64,000 bases of DNA from Epiperipatus broadwayi (lineage: Eukaryota > Onychophora > Udeonychophora > Euonychophora > Peripatidae): contig JAQFVV010006426.1 in NCBI GenBank assembly GCA_028023455.1, positions 1,114,001 to 1,178,000 of the forward strand, given 5' to 3'. Made by a program: the position numbers and the translations under genes. Of the stretch, positions 37,401-49,400 are shown piece by piece. The notes under the pieces are model-generated. The model saw only the letters and a list, made by a program, of their open reading frames with translations. It searched no databases and was not told the origin of the DNA. The stretch's first letter is position 1; each line of letters opens with the position of its first letter.

Positions 37401-40400
37401 AATTTATATAAAATAACTAATTGGTTGTTGATATTTAGAATTTAATATATACTATATAAACATGTTAAACAGGTTCTTTGTAAATTGCTCATGTGAATTA
37501 ATTACATCTTCCAATCAAAGAAAATAAAATAACTACTGCTGATTGAAATGTTGATGTTTTATAACAATAGATTAGTATTTCAAAAAAAGTGAACTGAGAT
37601 AAATGTAATTCTAGTTTGGATTGTTGTTTAAGAATTAGATATCTGCCTATAGTATTGACTTCCTATATATTTTTAGAATTATTCGTTTTAGTGATCTAAA
37701 GAGTCTCACCTGTGCAGTTTTCAGATTGTAACTCTTAGTTATTAAATTATTTAGGAGAAGTTTAAGATTGCACAAGTCTTTGCCTCATTAGTTAGTATGG
37801 GAAGATACATCTCACGCAAAAATAAGACAAGATACAGCTAGCACCTTTCTTTTGATGTCTTAGTTTTTTTAAAAAAAAATATGTTTTTTTATCAAAGAGA
37901 ACTAAGTGGTTATGATGAAAATGAAGGTTATAATCTGAAATATAGTTTTCTATTGGAAAGTAAAGTTGTGTTAGACAAAATGATAGCATGTATTTCAGGT
38001 TTGATTAGTGATCTTATTATGTAATATGTCTAAAAATTTTTAATCATTAGTTGATAACAAAATATGATATATGTTATTTTTAACATATATTTAGGATTCA
38101 GTTTACGGTGTGGAATGCTATTTTTTTACCAATATCTTTTGTCTTTTTTGGAAACAAAATTTTGGTAGGCTTTATTTTATTGAGGTAGTATAGTTTTGTA
38201 AACTATTTTTTGATAGTAATTAGTAGCTTTTACCGAAAGTTGAATTTGTGCTAATATAAAATGATAGAAACTGTTGGATTTTTGAATCTGAAAACTGATT
38301 AGAGGTAAATTTCATCAAGCCTTTTGTGTCTCTTGAATCTCATTGTTTGATCTATATGAATATCTTTTAGGAGGATGTATCTATAATTTATCTTTAGTTT
38401 ATTTTGCCATAATAACATGAAGCTAAAATAGAATGTTCTCAAGTTATCATAAAAATTTATATATTGTTATAATATAGTTATATACATCTTTTTTTAATAA
38501 TTTTTATAAATACTATATATTAATTATATATTGCTTGCTCTACATTTAACTCTCAAATTCTTTCTTACTCCTCAGTTCAATATTGGTGGTCATTGTTTTA
38601 AATTCAATAATGTATTTTTAGAATCAGGTCTTTGGTCATATGATAAATTCTTCCTGTGTAAATAACATCCCAGACTGCTTTAAATCTTTTTCCTCAAAAT
38701 GTTTTTTTTTTCAGACATCTTTATTATTTTTCATTCTGTCTATATCATTTTCCCATGCCCTATACCAACAATACTTTTCAAAAGATTGAAATTTTACTTT
38801 TTTAATTTTTCTTAAGATCAATATCTCATATATATCTTTATCCATAATCCTAATGATTTGTTGTTTTTTTTGTCTTTTTATCGAAATTTTGTAATTTTGA
38901 TTGTTTTTTAAATATTTTTTGTTTGTTTGTAATGCCCACATTTATTTACATTTTCCATTTGATATAATTATGTTTTGTAAATTATGCTTTGTAAAATGTC
39001 CATATATCCCATTCTTTCATTTTTCAGTCACATTCATTTCAATAATTTTTTTGATAGGTCTGTAATGATTAATTTTTTAAAAATATGTTTTATTGATATT
39101 TAGGACAGTCTTATTCAATATTTTAGACTTTTAACCATTAACTTAATATTATTGCAGATGGTAACTAGTTTCTCTAATATTTATGTTAATAATGAAATAT
39201 CTTTTTATAAATAAATTTTATCTAGCTGTGGATTCCAGCATGGTGACTATTTGTTTTGATTAATAATTAGCTTTACATTACCCATTTTCAATTATTTAAA
39301 ATCTGGTTATCTTGAGTTGTATAAGGTCTAATAGTGACTTTTCACATTATTTCATAGCAATTAGTTGTAGTTATTTTGATTTTAAGATTAATTACCATTA
39401 ATGAATTTTAAAGGATTGTTTTATCTGTAAAAAATATTCATTTTGTAAATTGCACATTAATCCATAATGCCTACAACCATAAAGTGATACCGTTACATAT
39501 TTTTAAATGCTTTAAATTGAGCAGGTGTCTATCTTAGTACTATCCTAAATTTGTTTGCTATTTTGTTTTAGCAGTATCTCACACCACTTGTAGTCTAAAT
39601 GCTATTTTTTTTAAAAATCTTTTTGAAAAAAAATCAATATTTTTTTTCTACTTTTTAAAACAAATGTTATAAAAACTATTATAACTAATGGCAAAAATAA
39701 TAAAAAGCAAACTTATTTTATTATAATAATTGATTATAAGGAAGCAATCAACTGATTATAAGAAAGCAGCCAACTGAATCCAGTTAAGTAAAAGTAATTT
39801 TATTTCATTTCCTGGCTATATATTTTAATTTTTTTATACAAACATTTTAATATCAATTGTAAATAATGCTTATAAAAAAAAAATCAAATTTGAAATGATA
39901 ATTATGTAAAACAAATACATATGCTACGAGCAGTATGAGATATTGGTTATAGTTGTACAATACTGCATTGTAACAGTTGTAGATTAAATTAATTAGACAT
40001 GTATTAGTTTATCATAGTCTTATATTTTATTCCTATCTTCATTTGCTTTATATCTTAACTAATTATGAAATTAAGAATATTTTTAAAACAGTAGATTATG
40101 GTTAAATATATTTAAGTGCTATATTATCATTAATGATAAGAATCTTTGAAGAAATATATTTTAAAAAGGACATTACCACATTCATAATTAATGTACTGGA
40201 AAAAAAAAAATCAAGTGTTTCTTAAAAACACAAAATCATGAGTCAGGATATCCAAATTACAATTTCATCCATACGTATTGCTAAACATAGATTGATTATT
40301 CACCTTGCAGTAGATGGATTTGGAGTAAAGTGGAGAGAAGTGCTAGGAAAAAGTCATGTAATGTTATGTTTTTGGTATTAATCTTTCTAGCTAAAGGACT

Positions 40401-43400
40401 TTTTGTAGGCATCAATCCAAAGATCTCTAAAATATAGAGAAACTACCCTGGTGCCAGATCTATGTAACTAGGCAAGCAGGTTGGCTCAAATTCTAAATAT
40501 TAAAAGGATTTTTTTCCTTTTTATTTCAGGATAGTAGCTTGAATAATATAAAGGAGTAAAAAATGGTTGCTAGATTTATAAGTACATTAATTCTAGTTTT
40601 GAATCTTACGTCTATTGATGAATGCAAAAGGCAGAAAAAAGTTTGAGGGAAGTGGATATTATATCATTATTTCATTTATGCTTACAGTGAATGGCTTTAG
40701 AATAAGGTGAAGAAAATTGCTCTTGGGAGGCTAGGAATAAGAATATAAGAAAGTTATATGATAATTGGTATTAAAATATACATAGATACAATGAAATCAT
40801 TGCAGACCAATAAAATAACTTCACAATAAATTAATGAATTTTAATTCATTGTGAAAGGAAATGAATTTTAAGTTTATCCTTCATGAATGAGCTATAGCAA
40901 ATCTAGAGACTTAGTTCTTTCACCATCACCCCTTCCCTTTGTAAATAATTGTATATCATACATGGAAAAGTTAACATATAATAATCATTAAGAAGAAAAA
41001 AAAATGAAGCTTGGAATAAAACAGTAATTTAAAAAAAAATGTAAACACATATCACAATTAATTGTTTCCACCTTAGGTAGATTAGTGTAGTAGTAGAGTA
41101 ATAGATTCTAGATCCCAAGGTCGACAGATCTCAGTTTATCTTTGTGAATTCTGGTATTCAAATTTCATATGAATTTCCAAGTAATAAATCATTTGATTAT
41201 TATTATTATTATTTTTTAGTTATTTGTCAATATTGCATCAATTTACTCAAATTTTACAAGGCTTTTCGTTCACTGCTCTACTTTCAAATATTTGTAACTA
41301 AATTTCTTCTCATAGATGATCATTACTTGCATTATTTAAGATCTAATTTTTGATTCTGAAATTCTTTAAAAATTATCTAATTTATAAATAGTTGATATAT
41401 TATTTTTCTAATAATCTTTTTTTGGCTTGATTAAATTTCCTTTTTTTTTTATCCAAATTGTTCATGAGAAAATTAGATTTCTTGTCAGAGAGAATGCTTT
41501 CTGTTTCAATATAACATTTTATTCAGTTCTTTATAGAATATTGTTTCTAAATTGATGCTTTGCTAATTAGTGATGTATTTCTTGCTTTTTTACTTTGTTT
41601 CATTGTTTATAAATTATTCTGTTATTAACCTTTATTTTTTTTTAATAGATTCTATTATGATTGATTGCTGGTTTTTTGAGTGTATTTCATTAATTTCTTC
41701 TTGTAAAAATTTTTAAATATCTTCTTTCTTAGTATTTTTTTTATACTGTTCACATTGACACTTGTTGTTTTGTTCACTTTTATTTATGCTGATTGATTAT
41801 GGAATTATTTATTTAGCAGTCTTTTTTCTTCTTTTAGAACTAGCATTAGCAAATGTCTTTAATCTTTTAAAAAATAATATTAAATCCTTTTTTTCTTTTT
41901 CTGTACAACAGGTTTAACTTTTTATATTATACTGCTAATAATTAAACAAACAAACATAAAATTTTAGTAAATAATAATAATAGTAAAAAAGATACTGAAA
42001 TTTACTTTCTATATAAAAGATTTTAATTGTTTATATGCACAAAGTTATTTATTTATATATACTCATTTGTCTTTTAGAAACGAAAGTTAGATGCAGTATA
42101 CTACTACACTCGGAGCCTGGCAGCAAGTAATCCATTCCTGACTGCAAGAGAGAGCCTAATGTCTCTTTTTGATGATGCTCGCAAAAAGGTATCTTTATGA
42201 TGTAGGAAATACATGTTTCTTATTAAACTTTAAAAAAAAAAAAAAATTGTCATAATTTGGAAAATTTAAATTTTATACATTAGCAACTTGCATTAATAGT
42301 TGGTTAGTGATTAGATATTAGTGAATATTATTGTTAGTTATTATTTTTTATTTTGAGAATAATTTTTCTATAGTAAGATGTGAGAATTCATAAAGACATT
42401 GATGAACTATTATTTTATAACTACTTTTGTAAGCTGAAATTATGAAAAGTTAGTTAGCAATCTGTGATTACATGTGAGTACACACACAGAAATTGCAAAC
42501 ATATTCAGTTAATGTTATATATATTTGCATTTAAAAATATAATTTTCTAACGGTACTCTTACTAAATATTTATTAAGAGTACAGTATTGCATTCATTAAT
42601 ATTTATTTTATTTGTATTGTTAAGGAAGAAATGTTATTCTTTAAATATTATTTTTAAACATGTGGGTGTTGTGTAAAAAATGAAATAAAATTAATTATTT
42701 TTAAACATGTGGGTGTTGTGTAAAAAATGAAATAAAATTAATATTTTTATTCATTGATTATTAGCAGCATGAACTATCATGGCATGACTTTTTATATATC
42801 ATTTTAATTATAATATTATAAGGAATGTCAATAAAACTGTTACTAAATTATCAATTTTTTATCTTTTTAATCAAAATAAGGCAAAACTCTCCATACAGTA
42901 GTGCCCCCCTGTGCCAATCAGAGTAATCAATGGATGCCAGAAGGCTTGTGCATAAAATCCCTATCTAATGCCTACTCATCCAATATCCCCAGACTAGTTT
43001 CTGGCTTGTGGCCTTCGTCGGTGAGGAGCTTTGGATCTGAGAGCACTGCACCTAGATCTTAGGATCTAATGCAACCCTCCAGCAACCACCTTTTATCTCT
43101 ATTTAACTATAAAACTATGAGAATGGAATTGAAAACACAAATTTTCAGTCTAAGCTCAATAGCTTATATAGTCATATGGGTCCGAACTCAGTTCAGCACC
43201 CATACATTTTGGTGTCTCTGGCTCTTTAACAACCATAGCCACTACCATCCTATTGTGTTTTCAATTTCATTCTCATAGTTTTATAGTTAAATGAGATAAA
43301 AGGTGGTTGCTGGAGGGTTGCATTAGATCCTAAGATCTAGGTGCAGCGCTCTCAGATCCAAATCTCCTCACTGATGAAGGCCAAAAGTCAGAAACTAGTC

Positions 43401-46400
43401 TGGGGATATTGGATGAGTAGGCATTAGATAGGAATTTTATGCACAAGCCTTCTGGCATCCATTGATTACTCTTGATGGCACAGGGTGGCACTACTGTATG
43501 GAAAGAGTTTTGCCTTGTTTATAAACAATTATGTGCTAGTATGAGATGGTGATCATGTGATGCTTAATGGTTTAACACCAATCCAGTTTAATAGGATAGT
43601 GGTAGCTATGGGTTGTTAAAGAGCCAAAGACACCAAAATGTATGGGTTTTGAACTAAATTCAGACCCGTATGACTATATAAGTTATTGAGCTTAGATTGA
43701 AAATATTTTTGTGTTTTCAATTTCATTCTCATAGTTTTATAGTTAAATAGAGATAAAAGATGGTTGCTGAAGGGTTGCATTAGGTCCTAAGATCAGATTC
43801 TAAGCTCCTCACTGACGAAGGCCACAAGCCAGAAACTAGTCCGGGATATTGGATGAATAGGCATTAGATAGTGGTAAGGAATGGGATAAAAGGATAGATT
43901 TACTAATAAAGAATAAGGAATTAGAGAGATGGAGAACTAGTATGGAGAGTAAAAAGAGTTTAAATATATATAGAAATAAACAGAATATTATAAGATGTGA
44001 TATGTTGGACTACCTGTATTGTCTATTTGTGTGTTATTACTAACAAGTTGTTTGTATTTGAAAAGTTTAAATAAAGTTTAAAATTTTCTGTACATTCAAC
44101 ATTCACTCATAAATGATGGAAATAGTCCAACATATCACATCTTATAATATACCATCATTACAAACCTTCAGACAAAAACAGAATATTAGGTGTGAATTAA
44201 TTTATGATAATAGTAAGGAAAGTAGTTTATTGTTTAAGGCTCGAACAAGATCTTTAGCAACAAGAGAATATGCACGTCAATGGAAAATTATGGGTGATTT
44301 AGTCTGTAAATTATGTAAGGAAGGAATAGAAAAATATTAGGCATTTGTTAATTGAATGTAAATGCTTGAAAACAGAAAGGGCACATATAATGAAGTTATG
44401 GGAAAATAAATATGAAAAAAGTGATTATACAGAAAGTGGATTATTGGTTTTTATGTTGAGTTTGGAAAAAGATAAGGGGGATTTAGATATAAAGGCTGTA
44501 GAGTTGACAAAGATTATGTTGTGGAAATGGGATGGAGTAGAATATGGGAAAAATTAGACTGGGGAATGTAAAATCAAGTAGCTAACAAGTTTTTCTTGGT
44601 ATATTTGCTGAGAGATTCTTGACTTCGTTTAAGGAGTAGCTACAGTACATCACATCACATCACATCACATCACATCACATGACTTGTTTATAAACAATTA
44701 TGTGCTAGTATGAGATGGTGATTATATGATGCTTAATGGTTTAATCAAAATATGTAATGTATGAATAATTATGTAAAATTAATAACCTCAATAATGCTTA
44801 AGTTCTTTGCTTTTATATATTGTGGTAAAAAACTATTTTTTTTCTGCTTCATTGCTTTTTATAGTATTTTACTTTTATGGCTTCATATATATTTCATCTT
44901 TGCATTTTGTGAAAATATTATGTCTCAAATCAAAAAAAGAACAACGAACAAACAAATAAAGGATATAATTTTAAAATGTTGCTGCTATAGAAAATTGCCA
45001 TTAAGTGAGCTGTTTATTGTGATGTGACGCTGTATATTAATAGTGTATCAAAAAAAAAAAAAAAACTGAATTATTTCTAAAACAAAAATCGTATGACTTC
45101 CAGTTTACACAAAGTTTTACAGGAACCAACTTTATTTATTGTACTTACTGCTGCTATCTATTGTAAACCTGAATAATCAATAGATACTATGCATGAGTGC
45201 TTATTAAATTCATATCCCATGCTATTTTTAGCTATATCCCAGGCATATGACCTTCATCTGAAATTAGTATGTTCATAAGAGTGTAGGATAGTTTTGAATG
45301 TGGATTTAATAAGGGCTGCTGTCTTCCATCAATTACTCAGACTTATAACAGATGATGGCAGTGGACTAAAATAATTTGTTCCTATTGATTATTATAATAT
45401 AATAGTATTTATTTCATTAATTCTACTGGGAAACTATTTTAGATTTAAAATAATATGATTCCTCAAGGTTTATAAAAAAAAATAAAAGTAAATTGTATGC
45501 TATCATCCCCAGACAAATATAATAGTAATTAACTATTATATACAGTCTTTCCATCTGCAAAAGTACTTTCAGTAAGGAATTAACTGAAAGTACTTTTGCG
45601 GATTCAAAGACTATATATAATAGTTAATTACCATCATATTTTTATTATTATTACAATAGTTTTTTAATTACCAGACATTTATTTGTATTATTATTCCCAG
45701 ATATATATTTTATCTCCTCCCATCCCTTTATCTTTATTAAATTTGACATGAAATTATTAATAAATTTGTATGTTTTTGTCGATCAGCTCATTAACATTAA
45801 TCTGACCAAAGTTCTTTACTATCCAACTAAGAATAAATATATAGTCTTTTGATATCAATATTGATTGCCTAACTGCGTTCTCTATAAATTGGCTATGTTA
45901 AAAATATTAAACTTGTCAGAACAGTTTTTAATTACCAGAAAAAGTTTTCACTCTTGGGTTTGGACATAGTAGATTGGTTACATAAACATATATATATATA
46001 TAAATATAGTAGGAGATCAGTTATCCAAAAGGTTAATCGTCTACATCGTTAATTATCTAAACCACTGTACTCTCATCCTTTCTTCTGAACTAACTAAATA
46101 AAATATCTATTTTAGTGCAGTTATAGCTATGTTGAAGTGTTATTCCTGCTATTTAATCTAACAATTTATAATTGTTTTTGTTTTTTTTAATAAGATATAT
46201 GCAATAAAAGATTGTGTATAATAGATTTATCATAATAGAAAAGAAATGCCACAGTATTTTAGAAAATTTATGAAATGGTTTTTAAGATTTTATTTTAAAT
46301 CTTTAATAAGCTTGAACTTTCAGAATGTTCAAAAAGAAAAAAAAAATTTTTTTTTAAAAATAAAATTAAAAAAACACTCTTTATTTATTATCTTTAATAA

Positions 46401-49400
46401 ATTCATCTTTGAATGACCATATAGTATTGAAAATATTTTTATATAACAATATTTGAAATTACATATTTTCATTAGTAATATTTGAATCTATAAGGTTAGT
46501 AAATTAGTAAATTGCAAAAATGATCATGTGCTAATAACTGAAAGGTTGAAACTTTTTTGATGTTTTAACTCAGTTAATTTTTCTTACTATTTATTCTTGA
46601 TTGAAGAAAATAAAAAAAAACAAAGGTAGACGATTAGAAAGTCTGTTTTCTTATCATAAATAAAGTGACTTATAGTATAATAGTTTTATGAAACTTTTTA
46701 GAATGTTAAAATTTTCTATTTTATTTTCACTTTATAAGTATTATAATAATATAATAACAAATCAGTGAATAAAATCTTCATTATTTTATTTTGATTTTTA
46801 TTAACAAACATTATTAAATACTAACCTTTATCATATACGCCTTGATCATTTATAATAGTCAAACAATGTCTATTTTTGATTATAGACGGACCTCTCAAAC
46901 CTCGACATAAGATAGTGACTTTAGAAAGATAAAAATGGCTGCCTTATCTTTAACCTAAATTCCCATTTATATAGGCTAATCTGAATGAGGCATCTTGATT
47001 TGAGAGCATGAAGCTGTTAATCTCTTTACTTTTTAGATCCACTATTTCCTTTACAAATTAATCTTCACAAAATTTTGCGATTTCCAATGAATTAATATTA
47101 CGATCTTTATACTGAAAATATATAAACTAATGTAAAGTTTTATTTATTTATTAAGTGCATAGGAAGTATGTAAATACTTTAGAGAAAGGCTTTAACCATT
47201 GTCATATGCGCCTTGACCTAAAGTATTTACATACTTCCTATGCGCTTAATAAATAATCACGACTAAACATTGTTAAATTAATTTTATTTTTAGTTGATTT
47301 TGCTTAATTTTACAATTTTCATAAAAAATTCAAAGCTCAACCTAAGATGTGATTGAACATTATTTTTTAAAAAGATTTTTGCTGCTATTTACAAAATCTT
47401 TTTTTAAATCATCAATTTTTACAATATTTCATATTTCAGATATTATAATAATAAAATTATATAATTAAACATTATTTTGCATAATTTGAATATGATTTCA
47501 TATGCATGTTTGCTTATCTAAAATATTTAATTTCTGAATTATTATCAATTTTAATTAATTTGGATAGTCAAGGGTCTGCAATATACATCCATGCTATGTA
47601 TATATATCCATATAATTATATAGCCAATATATATGAGAATGAATAAATTAATTGTGCTTTCAATTAACTTCATTGGTTCAGCATTATCTAGGTTATCTTC
47701 TTCACTTCTTGTAGATTCATAGAACAGTAGGAAGAGAGTTAGCTATAAGATGATTTGCATGTTATGTAATACTGAAGTAATATATAAAATTAAATAAAAT
47801 ATTTTGTCAGGAATTTAACTCTATATTACAAACAAAGCTTAATGCAATTTTTTTCCTCTTACTTTTTATTTATCTTTGTTAGAAATAATAATTCATTCCA
47901 AAGTCATCTATTATGAGTTCGAGTAAGGAATGGACACTAGTGCCACATCCAAATAGCCAGAAACTTATATAGCAAATTGAATATAGCTTGACCACAGTGT
48001 CCATTGATTACTCCAATTTACAATAGATGGCGCTATAATAGAAGAAAGTTAATTCTTGCTTATAATATACATAGTTTTATATAGACTAGAAATATAGATT
48101 ATTAAAAAGTGATAAGAAATGTATTTGAAGAGTTTTTATGATTTGAATGATAATAAAGGATAGTTGGATTCATAAATTTAAAAATTAGACATAATGAAAA
48201 TGTCATGTGTTGTAGTAATTTAGAAAAGGCAAGATAGATTAGTAGGAGTTAGAAACAGAAACAGAACTAGCTGTTCAGGTCAAACAAAGAAATAAAAAAA
48301 AAGTATTACAGATTAATGCAAAAGGCGAAAGGAAAAAGGAAAGAAAAAAATAGAGGAACTTAAGAAAAGAATAGTTATAAAGTCTTAAGAATATTATGAA
48401 GGTAGGATTTGAAAAAATAATTTATCATGACATTTGGAATTGACTCACTTATAATAGTGCCTTTTGCAAAATCACATTTGAAGACTTAAATTTGCTAAAC
48501 CATTATCACTGTTTTTCAATACACATATATTTATATACATTACACATATGACTTATTTGTGCATAAAGAAGAGCTAGAGTCCTAATTGCTATGTAATATA
48601 ATCAAAAGATATAAATGTGTTTTTACATAAACACATTGTTATTGGATTACTGCAGGTGTGAGAAGCTTATGGGCATGTGACTAAAGACAATAAGGGGAAA
48701 AAAATAAAGAGAAATAGTGTAGAGAAAAGGTAAAAAAAACTATCAGAAACATCAGCTTGAGCAGCAAATATTATTTGTTTGGGAAACAAATCAGTTTTGA
48801 TGAATCAGGGTCATTTCTCATCAGGTGTCAGGATATATTTTTAGTCAGGAACTATTTATTGATGATTCATAATTAATGCTCACATTTGAATCATTTTGCT
48901 ATCTTCCAATTTTATATCTCATTGGTAGTTCAGCATCTTGTGTACATATGTATGTATATGAATAAATATTATTTTTATATGATATTATTCCAATAAAACA
49001 GATTAAAAAAAATTACAAATGCCAGCCTGACAATTCAATGTATCAGTGATATGCTCTAGTGGAAAGTAGAAATGTGAAAAAATCATAGAAAATCAAGGTA
49101 AACATTAAGTGAAAATTCATACAAGTTGGAAACTTATTTAGAAATTGGCGATAGGATACTTTTGCAAATGTAATATATATTTTTTTTAATAGTTCTATAT
49201 ACATTAATATTTTTTCTCTCTATTTGTTATTTTTTTTTTTAAAATTATATTATTTTTATCCAAACTGAGTGTACTTTGTAAATTTTTTCAAGTTATATTT
49301 AAGATTTTTCTTCAGATAGATGATCTGTAGCCAATACAGGTAACTATTGGAAAATGGATATCCAGTTATTTTTAACTAGAAGATGTCAGTATGTTGACTG

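Larger units (their letters stand above)
42878..43515. mobile_element. 638 bp fold-back element with inverted hammerhead-like motifs
   Basis: AAGGCAAAACTCTCCATACA at 42878 pairs with TGTATGGAAAGAGTTTTGCC ending at 43514. Pairing continues through the whole of both arms, about 230 bases each: AATCAATGGATGCCAGAAGG, CTAATGCCTACTCATCCAAT, ATCCCCAGACTAGT, GATCTTAGGATCTAATGCAA, then ACTATAAAACTATGAGAATG. Each arm carries one hammerhead-like core in opposite orientation (separate entries). No ORF with a recognisable domain was seen. Confidence 0.88.
43869..44683 (+). pseudogene. LINE 3' end with zinc-knuckle ORF piece and pentamer tail
   Basis: Pieces of a LINE C-terminus are visible. GKEWDKRIDLLIKNKELERW lies near 43880. 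From 44190: FKARTRSLATREYARQW, then CKLCKEG, then, after a +1 frame change near 44335, RHLLIECKCLK and the IMLWKWDGVEYG end (44557). The C-x2-C ... H-x4-C spacing is the zinc knuckle after the RT of several LINE clades. It ends in a (CATCA)n tail at 44648-44680. A small palindromic insertion at 43985-44150 interrupts it. Flanked by 61 bp direct repeats. Confidence 0.7.
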
